Assembly: GCA_013146195.2 (NCBI GenBank)
Contig: CM028378.1
Coordinates: 10,903,350-10,967,349, forward strand
Reading direction: 5' to 3'
Length of the DNA stretch: 64,000 bases
Origin: Codonopsis lanceolata
Taxonomy: Eukaryota; Streptophyta; Magnoliopsida; Asterales; Campanulaceae
The stretch's first letter is position 1. Every line of letters starts with the position of its first letter. Below are positions 33,874 to 44,656 of this stretch, piece after piece. Under the pieces are notes generated by a model, which had not been told where the DNA came from, ran no database searches, and worked only from the letters and a program-made list of their open reading frames with translations. Made by a program: the position numbers and the translations under genes.

Positions 33874-36863
33874 ATGGTACGCTCTTCTTCTTCTCTTCTT
33901 GAAACTTACTACGTACTGTTCTGCATTTCATTTCATAACCTAAAAATGTTTTGGAATTCAAACGGTCATTTTCAAGTTTATACAGTTTCCGCCATTGTTG
34001 TTCTTACAAACCTTGAATACTAACAGTCGTTTTTGTATATTCAACGTTCATTCTTATGGAAAACTTCTGTCTTACCTTTCTCGGGTGTGGATACTCTAAA
34101 CATCCTAGGGTTTCAAGTTTTCGGTTCAAAAAATTTCAATTATTTCAGAAAACCTTGAAATTCCTACTTGTTTAGTTGTCGAGATGAAAAGCCCTAATTT
34201 TTATTTTACTTTTCTTTCAGGCAAGAACTTCAAAAACGAAGCAAGACAGCGGAAAGAGTTTGAACCCGGAAACTGACATTCCTCCCAGTACGGATGTCAA
34301 CCTTCCTGGATACCCCACCTTTCCCGCCTCTCATGACATTATTGTCGCTCTGGACCCGAAGCTATATATTCCAGGAATGTGCATTGACCTTCAGTCAATC
34401 AACTCTATAGCTGCCGGTGTCAAAGCTTGCGAGGACATGGACGCCTCTGGGATTTTACCCCTCTTCTGCCTCAACGACAAAAACTATAGCATCTTTCGGG
34501 CAGAAGAATTCTATCGAAGAATGGAGCTCATGAACAAGACAGCTCTACGAGGGTGGATTCGCGGCCGTCCCATCTCCATTACCGCTAAATCAATCTCCAC
34601 TATCATCGGCGTACATTACAGTGGAGCTCTTGCAGCAACTATGGCTGAGGCTTTACATGCCTGGGAAGCCATGAGGGGAGTAGACACCCTCAGGGAGCCA
34701 CAAGGGAAAATGCTCCGAAATCTGTTCCCTCTTGACGTCTACTGCACAAGCCACCTCCTTGACAAAGGGCTCCTATTCAAGAGTGGAGCTCATGATATGT
34801 TTACGGCCCAGCAAATCAACTTAACAAGTGTCGTATTCCTTCAGCTACGTCTCAACTGGGGACTTATCATCTTCAATGAGTTAAAGTAGTGGGTGGAGAA
34901 AGCTAAGAACAACCCCACTTGCAAACGCCCCTTCGTCAGGCTGATTAATGCCCTTCTAAGGGATGATGCTAATAACAACTCTTCTTTCAAAGAAGATGAG
35001 TTGTTTACAGTGGCCAAGGAGAAGCAACTCAGAGCCTCGTTCTTCAGTAAGTATACTGAATACGAGAACAAGCGACGGCTGCAGAAAGGTCTACCGCCAG
35101 TCACTCTCGACAAAGTGGCCAAGCCTGCACCTATCTTGGTCACCCGCTTCAACATGGAAGCACATGACGCGGCTAGCAGGACCTACAAAAAGGCCTCTGC
35201 AAAATTCGACGATCAAGTGGCCGCGGACCTCCATCAAAAGGCCAAAGACTTGGCTGATGAGGCAGAGCAGCTGCTAAGGACCAAGATGGCAGCCAAGGGC
35301 AAAACAAAGAAGACAAGGCCGGCAGAGGCAACTCCAACTGAAGAGGAGCAGGCCAAGTGGATTAGGAAGGAGATGAAGGAAGGCCAAAAGAACAAGGCAC
35401 CAGGCCAATCCAGCCATTCCTCACCTCCACCTGCCCAAGCCCAGCCATCCTCCCAGCCACCTACCAAAACCGGTCAATCTCCCTCACCATCTCATGCACC
35501 CACTCCCAAACCAAAACGAAGGAGACTTCGTAAAACCTTTGAAGACCAGCCACCGACAGTCCCTCCAACCTCTACCGATGAAGCAGCTGAGTCTCCTATT
35601 TAGCCGCTAAGGAAGAAAAGGAGAGCTGCCGGCCCCAAACCTTCTACCACCAGCCAACTAACTACCACTACCGACGCCCAACCCTTACCTGTCAACCCTT
35701 CATCTATTCCATCTACCGACGCACAACCAACTACCGGCGCCCAACCCATAACTGTCAACCCTTCATCTATACCTGTCAACCCTTCATCTATACCTGTCAA
35801 CCCTTCATCTATACCTGTCAACCCTTCATCTATACCTATCAACCCTTCACCACCTCCGGAGGAGTCTATCCATCAGGAGGAGCCTCACACTCAGGAGGAG
35901 ACAGCCAGAACCCCCTCTCCTCCTCCTCCTTCACCTTTCAACTACTCTCCTGACCCATCTACACCTTCCTCACCTCACCAATCTCAACCAACTTCTTCAA
36001 CCACACCACAGCCAACTCAAACCCCTCCCACCCAGCCACTAGACTCTGTTGCTGCCAAGTTCCTTTTCGAACTTTCGTCAGTAGTAGACCTATTTAGCCC
36101 TACTCATCAACCTCCTCAACCTTCTCAACCTCTCCTTAGAAAACCAAAATCTCTCTTCTACCCTGCCCCTTCCTTCTGGTTTTCTACCGACCCCTTACCC
36201 GAATCCTCTCATATCAGTGACAACTCGGACACTGACATTGAGATTGATTCCCCTCCAACACCACCTCCCCCTCCACCCATTAACATATCTTCCTCCACCA
36301 ACACCATACCAACCCAAGACTCATCTTCTTCCGACTCCATCACTCCTCCACTCCAACAGACCATACGGCCTACAGACTCTACCTCTGCCGGCACCATTCA
36401 TATTGGCCAAGCAACTACTTCCCATCAGCCAGCCAATGATGAAATTTTGTCCCGGCTGGATGCCATCTACCAGCGGCTAGGCGAGCTTACAAGCATCTCT
36501 ACCGCCACCGCCAAAATAGCCTTGCGGCTTCCAAACCACATCGCCCTTCTACGACAATTCCAAGAGGATGTCTGGACTCGATTTGGACAGATGCGACACG
36601 ACTTTACCGATGTCAAGATCAACATTGAAGCTCAACGAAATGAGTGTGTCCGTATCTGCTCCTCACTATTCCTCAAGTTATTCCATGCCATCACTCTCCA
36701 TCTCGGCCACGGTCGCCCTCTTGTTCTAGAACTCAACAACCTAGCTCAGAACTCTGCACACGACGTCATGAATGCCAACCGTGATCGTGATCTGGCCATC
36801 ACGGAGGAGAAGCAAATGAGGTCAATCTACAGAATGCTGATGGAAGAGAAACAGTCTTCGTGA
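33874..36863 (+). pseudogene. Env-like third ORF of the Sirevirus, spliced start, two stops
   Basis: An ATG at 33874-33876 is followed directly by a GT...AG intron (33877-34220, 344 nt). Joining it to 34221 places the ATG in frame with the long ORF. The frame then stays open to 36861 apart from in-frame TAGs at 34887 and 35601. The N-terminal ~300 residues (LPGYPTFPASHDIIVALDP... RLINALLRDDAN) resemble the plant-transposon domain found in such env-like regions. The middle is Lys/Glu-rich, followed by a long Pro/Ser/Thr tract with a heptapeptide repeat and an alpha-helical C-terminus. I see no convincing signal peptide or fusion-like transmembrane segment, so an envelope role is not shown. It lies between Pol and the 3' LTR, where Sireviruses carry their extra ORF. 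Confidence 0.75.
35752..35850 (+). repeat. 21-bp minisatellite encoding VNPSSIP repeats
   Basis: About five consecutive copies of a 21-bp unit (ACCCTTCATCTATACCTGTCA) keep the frame and give a VNPSSIP heptad array in the Pro-rich tract. The inner inverted copy has fewer units. Confidence 0.8.
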
Positions 36864-37383
36864 AGAAGCGGACTACCGTTCTCGTTCCACGGACCTCCGA
36901 CCGATGCGGATGCGAATCGAGCGAAGAGTGGAAGAGCTTGAGCGAGAACGAAGAGAAAAGGAGGCTGCAGACAAAGGAAAAGGAAAAAGACCTTGGTAGT
37001 TTATGTATCTTTTCTTCCCTTACCTTTGTATTTTTCTTCATTTTTTTGAAAACTCTGTTATATGTAAACTTCTTGTTTGTAAATACAGAAGATTACTTGT
37101 TTTTCAAAAAGGTTATCTTGTTTAAATTCTTGTTGCTTTATATTCATATCTGTTTAGAATTTAAACAATCAGTTTAAAATTTATTTGAACTGCTGCTAAT
37201 CTGTGTGCTGTTCTATGACTCTTTACCTTTGTATGCACTTAGATTAGTCCCTTACATTTGAGGTGTTATTCTGTTTGATAGAGGCATGTCTTCCGTTACC
37301 TTATATACAAAACTCTCAGACATGTTATTATCTATCAAATAGTCTGTTTTAAAGCCCTCATTTGTAGTAATGATGATCAGATA
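36864..37383 (+). other. Sirevirus 3' untranslated region
   Basis: Between the env-like stop and the polypurine tract, with residual coding traces up to about 36995. Mirrored by 28133-28650 in the inner copy. No further ORF is supported. Confidence 0.6.
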
Positions 37384-37398
37384 TAAATAGGAGGAGAT
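37384..37398 (+). promoter_or_regulatory. Polypurine tract
   Basis: AAATAGGAGGAGA-type purine run immediately upstream of the 3' LTR start, the second-strand primer site. Confidence 0.75.
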
Positions 37399-38664
37399 TG
37401 TTGATTCTTATGTTAGATTTATATCTGTTCAAGTACATTACATTAGTTTTATACTTCAGTGGCTAATCGGGCTGCGTATCGATTAGCGTGGCAACTGTGT
37501 ATAGAACTTTGCCTTGTATAGTTTTTGTAGGACTTCACAGGTTCAGCGGAAGACCTCTTCACAGCTTCACCGGAAGACCTGCTTGAAGCTTAAGAACGGC
37601 AGACCTTGTGTCCACCTGGTCTCTTATGACGTGTCCAATCCAGCAACGACTCATTGGATTAATTCATTCTTATTCTACATCTTTATTTGAATTAAATCTA
37701 AGACATTCCCTGACATGTCAAGCCGCCAAAAGCAACCTTTTGGCGGAAGACTTTTCGTCCGATGAAAGCGAAAAGCGGTGTCCCCTAGTTTCTGCAACAA
37801 CTCTCAGATCTGACACCTAAATTGCCCACCTTTTTGAGATCTCAGAAATCATTCCCTGCTCTAGATATCTGAGAAGACGAAATTACTTGACTGACAGCCC
37901 CATGCATTTAATGCATTGATGAAAAGAGCTGTTGAAGTATTCATATTCTCCAACAGATCTTTTAAAGTGCACCTGCTATAAATGCTGCCATTGAAGACTG
38001 GAACATATAACACTGTACAGAATCAATCGAACACTAAAAGGATTGCTCTGAAACTTCATAACTCCAAGTCTTTCAGCTCAGTGCAATCAAGAGATCCTCA
38101 ACAAATCTAGAAGTCCTCGTCAACAACAAGAAGCAGCTCATCAACATTTATTGTTTTATCTTCTTGTTGTTTACTTTCATTAACTAAACATCTACACGAA
38201 TTAACTATCTTGTATTTACAGATATTTAATTCCCTAGAACCCAAACACAAGTCAATATTTTGTACACGATCCATTAGGGATATTATTTGTAATTGATCTA
38301 AGTGGAAAACATAGTGCACAATTTAAATCCAAGGTTGACTGCCTTGGTGGTGGACGTATCACTCATTATGGTGTGAACCATCCCAAAATACTTGTGTTAT
38401 TCCTTCTTGTTTGTCGATATTTGAGCGCAAAATTACGTTGATTATCTTTATCCATTTACAGCAGAACTTAAGTAACTTGTAAAGGTCTACCGGTAGTCCT
38501 TATCGGCAGACCTGGAACAACTACTTTGAAGGTCTTCCGCTACTTGAATCTTTTCGATAGATTGAAAGTATCTTTCAAAGTATTTACTTAAAAGTTTTAA
38601 GTGTTTAATAAGCTATTCAACCCCCCCCCCTTCTAGCTTATTATTGTGCCCATTGGGACCCACA
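37399..38664 (+). repeat. Sirevirus 3' LTR (1,266 bp)
   Basis: Begins TGTTGATTC and ends GGGACCCACA; partner of 23484-24770. TATAAAT at 37977-37983. It is followed by CTTTT, completing the target duplication. Confidence 0.9.
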
Positions 38665-38721
38665 CTTTTATCCACTGACCCAGGGTACTTTGGGCCGAAA
38701 CGGTGCAATTGGAGGCGTGGT

Positions 38722-39052
38722 CGTGGTCTCATGGGTCTTTGAGATAGTGTGGCTTTTGAGGGTTCGAGCATCAATAATGTTGTCGTTGAGGAAAGTGAGT
38801 AACCGAGAAGTGTATCATGTAGTTATAAAAGGCTTTGACCATTCTGCGGCTAAAATATTATTGTTTAGAAGTCGGCGAGGATTCAATCGTGGTCTCATGG
38901 GTCTTGAGATAGTGTGGCTTTTGAGGGTTCGAGCATCAATAATGTTGTCGTTGAGGAAAGTGAGTAGCGAGAAGGGTATCATGTAGTTATAAAAGGCTTT
39001 GACCATTCCTGCGGCTAAAATATTATTGTTTAGAAGTCGGCAGAGCCGATTC
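38722..39052. repeat. 166-bp tandem duplication
   Basis: Two copies beginning CGTGGTCTCATGGGTCTT (38722 and 38888), near identical, differing by a few substitutions and single-base indels. Confidence 0.85.
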
Positions 39053-39909
39053 AAAAACATCCTGCAAAAAGAAACCCCCTAGCGATTCACTAATCTTTGT
39101 TATGCGGGGTTGATTTTACTAATCGGTTTGCAAAGCGATTACACCACCACATGCCCGATTGTGGCGGACTCAACCAACGGAAATGGTTCTACCCGGATCA
39201 TTCGGTCGTGTGGAGCAGGGACCTTCCAGTTATGTTGTTGAAAATGCGGTTTCTCCATTGATGACGGCTAATTCCCCATCCATCTTCTCGATCTTTGTCA
39301 CTCAACCGGTGAGCCCTCCCGAGGCTCACGGAAATCTTTTGGCGATGTTGGAGATTTGGCACAATCTAGTAATCCTACGGTGAGGAAATTTCGGCCCCTT
39401 CATCAGTGCTAGCTGATGAGATTTTAACCTTAGCAGTGACTCTAGAAGACCTTCATATTGATGAAAGAATCAGAGCATTATTTGATGGTTTGGGGGTATA
39501 ACTTCTACCTTGCTTTCTTTGCATCCTTCATTTTTTATTTACTTAGTTTTCCCATCATGTCTTTGCATTTTTTATTTACTTAATTTTACTGCAGAAGTGC
39601 TGCAAATGACAAACCTAAAACCTGTTAAGTGGGGATGGGGCCAGTCCTTCTAACATATGGCTTGGGGTATGGGCGACACGGGCAAGAGGGGAAGAAAGAG
39701 ACAACCCCTCGACAGAAAAGGAAAAAAACCTAACCAATTGTTGCAGCAGGTAAAGCAGGTGCCATTGTTGGGGCATTTGAAGCAGGTATGCTAGGAGTAT
39801 CTTGGCTTCATAAACTGAGAGCTGTACAGTTAGTATCTCTCTCTAACCCTCACTCTCAACATCTTACGCCACAGAACCCTCTCTTGCAGTCTTCATCCCC
39901 ATTAGGTTT
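39053..39909 (+). other. Gene-like fragment, unidentified
   Basis: Base composition rises and frames become longer. 39159-39381 is open (VEQGPSSYVVENAVSPLM), and a second frame at about 39383-39498 reads SVLADEILTLAVTLEDLHID. 39665-39745 encodes a basic GKRGRKRQPLDRKGKKP. These look like exon remnants of a host gene carried here, but I cannot name it. Confidence 0.3.
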
Positions 39910-40313
39910 TGCATTAATACTACGGAAAAAAAATGGAACTAAAAGCATTATCAGCCTTCATGCACATTTACACAAACAAACCTACAATCAAAAAAATTTA
40001 AAAACCAGCTAATCCCAAAAATTCAGATCTTGCTATCTGTAGTCAAAGCTATCTGTAGTTTTCCTAACTATTAAAAAAATCTAATGAAAATGTTCCCAAA
40101 ATGTGCAAAGCAAAGAGAAATACTAGACTTTGCAAAAGATCATTTGCCAATTCTCAATCACCTGTTGTCACTGAAGTCTATTGTAATGTGTCAAATTCTT
40201 TAAACTTTGCTCACTGCATTATCCACTGATCTGTGAACTTTTTTCTTTCATTATGCTTTTAGTGTGGTCAAAAGATTGGAGTGACATTATAAAATATAGC
40301 TCGAGCATGGGAA
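39910..40313 (+). repeat. 404-bp direct repeat, right copy
   Basis: Partner of 20857-21260 with no indels. It lies beyond the Sirevirus insertion. Confidence 0.9.
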
Positions 40314-40827
40314 ATTAGCAAGCAGCCACAATCTTTTTGCCAGTTAATATGTGGATTTCTCCACTATTTCCTGCAAAGTTTGGTCATCGCATTTGATAGT
40401 CTGTTTGTAAAAAGCGTACATCGTTATGTTGGCTTTGGTGGGTTTTCTGTTTGCATATCACTTAACTTATACATATATGACCGACTCCAACCCATTCTTG
40501 GGGTTTGAGGTTTTAGCTTTGTCTTTGTATTTGCAAAGGAGGTCATTGAGCAACACTTATGTTAGTTTGTAGCAGGTGTCATCCCCTGAAAAACGTTCCC
40601 TTAGCCATGACTCATGAGGCAGCCTGTCATGGCTTGCTAAGAAAATTTCTGTAGAAATAAATTCTTACTGAAGTTTAGTTCTTATAGTATGCATCAGGAA
40701 CTTTTGTGTTTCCAGTGCCTGCGTAATTTGGACTTTTATATTTTTTCCTTTTTGGGATCAATATTCAAGTAGAAAACTTGGTATATGCTTGTAGTTCGAT
40801 CTCATTTTCTGCTGATAGTGATAACTA

Positions 40828-41057
40828 CTCCATCCGTTCCTAAATAATTATCATGTTTGACTTGACACACTGTTTAAAAAAAGTTAATGGACTTTATTAT
40901 AAATATTGATATTAGGTGTACTTTCCTTTAAAGCCATTGTGCATGTGACTATAATTAAAGTAGGAAGAAAAAGTAATGGTAAAAGTGTTTGTCTATAAAG
41001 GAAAGTGTAGAAACTAAGACAATTATTTTGGAAACAATTATTTAGGAACGGAGGGAG
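40828..41057. mobile_element. Stowaway MITE (230 bp)
   Basis: Terminal inverted repeats CTCCATCCGTTCCTAAATAA / TTATTTAGGAACGGAGGGAG, flanked by TA on both sides (40826-40827, 41058-41059). Tc1/mariner-type MITE, absent from the duplicated copy at about 41870. Confidence 0.9.
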
Positions 41058-41211
41058 TATTAAGTTAAGATAGAATGAGGTTTTGAAGTAACCCATTCAT
41101 GTATGGTTTTGTTATTGGCAAGCTTTGATGTTTGATAGTTTGTTTGTTTCGTTACTGTTAGGTTGTTGAGTACTTTCTATCAGTAGAATTTTTTTGGATA
41201 AGTATATCTCT

Positions 41212-41282
41212 CATTTACTCCCTTCATCCCACTCAATAACTCCTACTCCACTTTCTATGTTGGAGGAGTTACTTTTTTCTTT
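41212..41282. mobile_element. Stowaway-like half element
   Basis: Starts CTCCCTTCATCCCACTCAATA and contains a further internal CTCC/GGAG inverted pair; the far end is missing or internal. Probably a truncated MITE. Confidence 0.35.
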
Positions 41283-42366
41283 TTGATACGTGGGGGTGTT
41301 TCTGATTCTTGAGATTGTTGCAGTAATGCAAGGTCTCCCCCCCCCCTTCCCCACTTCCCCTGCTCCGTCCATTATTAACTGTCTGCTCCAGCTACCTCCA
41401 GCTCAAGTGGAAACTGCTTTGAAAAAGAATCGCAGCACTAAAGGCTGCATTGGTTACGCACTCCAACCTGCCAAACATACGATCTTCACTTCCAAGGTTC
41501 AGTCTCCAATGGTTTTTATGTTTGCAGGTCCGTATCCATGGTTCCGGGAATTGTCTTGGTCGACAGTCTGTTTGTAAGAAGTGTAGAGGGTCATGTTGGT
41601 TTTGGTGGGTTTTCCGTTTGCATATCACATAACTTGCTAGTCATACATATATGACCAACTCCAACCCATGAGGCAGCCTGTCATGGCCTGCTAAGAAAAT
41701 TTATTCAAAATAAATTCTTACCCAAGTTTAGTTCTTGTAGTATGTATGCTTCAGGAACTTTTGTTTCCAGTAATTGGGACTTTTTTGTTTATTTTTTTCC
41801 TTTTAAATAAATAAAATAAAAAATAAAATGAAATGAAAACTCAGTATATGCTTGTAGATTGATCTAATTTTTGTACTGTCGAAGTAACCCATTCATGTAT
41901 TCATCCTTGTACCTGCTAGAACATGTGATACTTAGTTTGAGGTTTTATTATTGGTAAGCACAGATGTTTGATAGTTTGTTTTGTTACTCTCAGGTTGTTG
42001 AGTACTTTCTAATTTTCTATAAGTAGAATTTTTATCTTAATTCCGAGCTAACATTTTTCTATATTTTTTTTAGTTATTCCAAGCGATTTTTATCTTAATT
42101 TTTATCTTAGTTATCGCCTCTGTCCCCTTATGATGAAATCCTGCATCTGAACCTAACCATTAATCTCACAACATAGATATCCAAACATCTGGAAAAGTCA
42201 AACTTCAACTTAAACTAAACTCATTTTTTTATCAAAGATTCAATCTTTGAAATTTTGACTGCCAAAAAGATACATTTCAGCTACTATCCTGAAAAATCTT
42301 CAACCCTGACCCATAATCCTCCTTCAAACCAATACTTTCTGTCCCCTTTTGAGTTTCAGAGTTTCA

Positions 42367-42386
42367 GTGTGTGTGTGTGTGTGTGG
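42367..42386. repeat. (GT)n microsatellite
   Basis: About ten GT units. Confidence 0.85.
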
Positions 42387-42789
42387 TTTTTCTTTTCCTT
42401 GACTACCTGAACATGTTAATAGTTCCTTTTTCAACCTGTCATCTTTGGGTGTTTAAGGAAATTAGATTTGATAATTGTCACTGCAATACCAACAATTGAT
42501 GATACCGGTTCAAATCACAGGGGGGCTCTCAGATTATCTACTTGCTGTAAAAACAATCTAGATTAGCACGGTGTTCATTGAATAATCAACCAAAAAAAGT
42601 TCTGTTCGTTAATAACTTAATTGTTTGGTTGTTTTATGCTCAAAATTTGGAATGATATTCAGCTAAAATTTGAAAACTCCTCCATATAAATCCACTCTAC
42701 AGCCATAATCTTGTCCAGCGGATATGGACGTACATCTTCCTTAAATTCAAGGTTTGCTTAGCTAAAAAAAATTGTCCTACTGGATTTCT

Positions 42790-43002
42790 ACTTCTGGATT
42801 TCATCTTCGGGATTTCTACTTCTTGAAATGGACTGTTGATGACAAAGAAGAAGAAGGTGGTGGAGGGTATTATGGTAGTCCTGCTTATAGCCCAGTTGAT
42901 CATTTGGTGGGAGAGATTGGGAGGTTGATCTCAGAATATTCAAGAAAAAAGATTTGGGTAATGGGGACTGCAAATTATCAAACATATATGAAGTTTTTTT
43001 GA
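42790..43002 (+). pseudogene. Fragment of an SMXL (SMAX1-like) Clp-domain gene
   Basis: The frame 42772-43002 reads FYFLKWTVDDKEEEGGGGYY, then SPVDHLVGEIGRLISEYS, then KKIWVMGTANYQTYMK. In SMXL/D53 strigolactone-karrikin signalling repressors the region after the double Clp-N domain has exactly this layout: GDLKW, an acidic or Gly-rich linker, a VEIGRL helix and the W.MGTA.YqTYmkC segment. Here it is cut off on both sides (about 65 codons) with no neighbouring exons in frame, so it is a captured or degenerate fragment rather than a gene. The identity is reasonably strong on motif order. Confidence 0.65.
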
Positions 43003-43084
43003 TATTTTACTCCCCCAGAGCTTTGACTTTTAACTAAAACTGAAGAAGCTTCAAAAATTAAGATACTGATATAAATTAAGATAC

Positions 43085-43860
43085 TTGGCAAGCTCAGGAA
43101 CACTTGACTTGTTTAAGATTGCTGTTGTTCAGCCCAAAGTTCCCACTGGTATGTCACTGTTATAGTTTGTTTCATCTGCGTTAATGATTAGTTTATGTAT
43201 CCTGGCTCACATGCTTAAATTGACAATGCACAAAACTTTATTTGGACTTCAATATTATCATAAATGGGATAAAAAAAAGGCAATTGCTTGGATACTGATT
43301 GGTTGTATTGATTGAGTTGGAACTTTAATTGACAATGCACAAAACTTTACTATTCAGAATACTTGGATTGCTGTTGTTCAGCCCAAAGTTCCAACTGGTA
43401 TGTCACTGTTAGCGTTAATGACAATGCACAAAACTTTATTTGGACTTCAATATTATCACATGCTTAAATTGGCAATTGTTTGGATATTGATTGGTTGTAT
43501 TGATTGAGTTGGAACTTAAATGCACAAAACATTACTAAATATTATCACATGTAAAGGGAGAAGAAACAGAGAATTAACAAAAAATATTATGACTTCAATA
43601 TTATCATAAACTAAATATTATCAAAACTTTATTTGGACTTCAATATTATCACATGCTTAAATTGGCAATTGTTTGGATACTGATTGGTTGTATTGATTGA
43701 GTTGGAACTTAAATGCACAAAACTTTACTATTCAGATATTATAAATATTATCACATGTAAAGGGAGAAGAAACAGAGAATTAACAAAAAATATTATCTGA
43801 ACCAACTAAATCAATTAATAAAAGAAAATGGGAGAAGAAAAAGGGTTGCAGAGAGATCGT
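43085..43860. repeat. Patchwork of three shuffled repeats
   Basis: Blocks such as AACTTTATTTGGACTTCAAT, GATTGGTTGTATTGATTGAG, TATCACATGTAAAGGGAGAA and GTTCAGCCCAAAGTTCC recur two to three times in changing order, as expected from nested tandem duplication and deletion. No gene. Confidence 0.7.
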
Positions 43861-43862
43861 AC

Positions 43863-44501
43863 CTAGATTGAGAAAGAGGGAGTGCTGGAACGGGCGGAAA
43901 ATCTGAACAGTGGGTTTCCTTTGCGTGAAGGCGATTTCCTAGGAAGAAACACTGAGTAATTCAACACCAATTCAAACAAAACATCCAGATCAAGGAAACA
44001 AATCAACCAAAAAAATAAAAGAAAAAGGGAGAAGAAAAAGAGTTGCAGAGAGAGATCGTACCTGGATTGAGAGAAAGAGGGAGTGCTGGAACGGGCAATG
44101 GTGGCAGCGGGCAATGGTGGCAGCGGAAAACCTGAACGGAGGGTTTCTTTTGCGTGAAGGCGATTTCTTTGCGGCGGGGACGAAGTTCGGTTTGTGAGGA
44201 GAGGGCAGTGGGCCGGATGGAGGGAAGCTTGAATAAAAGGTGGAGAAACCCATTCTAATCGGAAGACGGGAAGGTGGAGTTGGAGTAGTATAAGGAGAGG
44301 GAGAAGTGTTGTGAGTTGGTGTCGTATAGGAGAGGGGGACGCAGAGAGGGAGGAGTTTTTGGAATCGATGTCAACCGTTAGATATAGGTATAAATACATA
44401 ATTTCAACCGTTTGATATAAACATATATATGCAATTTCAGCCGTTTGATATAAAGTAAATTAAGCGATCTCAGCCGCTCTTTATGGGACTGAGCTCTATT
44501 G

Positions 44502-44506
<5 letters not shown>
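43863..44506 (-). mobile_element. Helitron 5' end with possible captured exon (element C)
   Basis: 44340-44506 matches the 5' ends of Helitrons A and B (CAGCCGTTTGATATAAAG repeats and the terminal CTGAGCTCTATTGTATTAT), placing its 5' end against the (TA)n tract. Inside, two ~200-bp tandem copies (about 43807-43925 and 44012-44165) each contain a minus-strand exon-like edge CAATCCAG/GTACGATC, suggesting a captured 5' exon. A 178-codon minus ORF (43863-44399) spans them. It is Leu/Ser/Phe/Pro-rich and derived from pyrimidine tracts, so not trusted as a protein. The 3' end was not found. Confidence 0.5.

Positions 44507-44584
<78 letters not shown>
44505..44584. repeat. (TA)n microsatellite
   Basis: About 40 uninterrupted TA units adjoining the Helitron 5' end. 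Confidence 0.95.
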
Positions 44585-44585
<1 letters not shown>

Positions 44586-44656
44586 TATATATAATTTTTT
44601 GTAAAAGAAAATTATTATTTTTTTGTAATTTTTGTGTTTATTTGATAAGTACATGT

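Larger units (their letters stand above)
23484..38664 (+). mobile_element. Sirevirus-like Ty1/copia retrotransposon with inverted inner copy
   Basis: Outer LTRs (23484-24770 and 37399-38664) begin TGTTGATTC and end GGGACCCACA. They are flanked by the 5-bp duplication CTTTT (23479-23483, 38665-38669), so the outer unit integrated as one element. The 5' LTR is followed by an initiator-Met primer site and a gag gene. The 3' side carries the end of RT/RNase H, an env-like ORF and a polypurine tract. Integrase and most of RT are absent, and a reverse-oriented partial copy (26831-32780) and a 100-N gap occupy the centre. Gag type, large 3' env-like ORF and PBS fit the Sirevirus (Maximus/SIRE) lineage. 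Confidence 0.85.
40396..42030. repeat. Imperfect ~1.17-kb tandem duplication
   Basis: 40396-41190 and 41565-42030 share ordered blocks: GTCTGTTTGTAA..., TTTGGTGGGTTTTC, CATGAGGCAGCCTGTCATGG, AGGAACTTTTGT and GTTGTTGAGTACTTTC. The left copy carries the Stowaway MITE at 40828-41057. The right copy lacks it and has small deletions. No coding gene is recognised. Confidence 0.75.

Noticed and set aside
36209..36480. Proline/leucine-rich plus ORF and glycine-rich minus ORF
   Set aside because: Both are alternative frames of the env-like Pro-rich tract.
42490..42545. Second B-box-like GGTTCAAATC with a nearby CTAG
   Set aside because: No A box or stem for a tRNA or SINE, and no hairpin beside CTAG, so it is neither a tRNA gene nor a Helitron 3' end.
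43863..44399. 178-codon minus-strand ORF rich in Leu, Ser and Phe
   Set aside because: Arises from pyrimidine-rich duplicated UTR-like sequence with no recognisable domain; treated as part of a Helitron rather than a protein gene.
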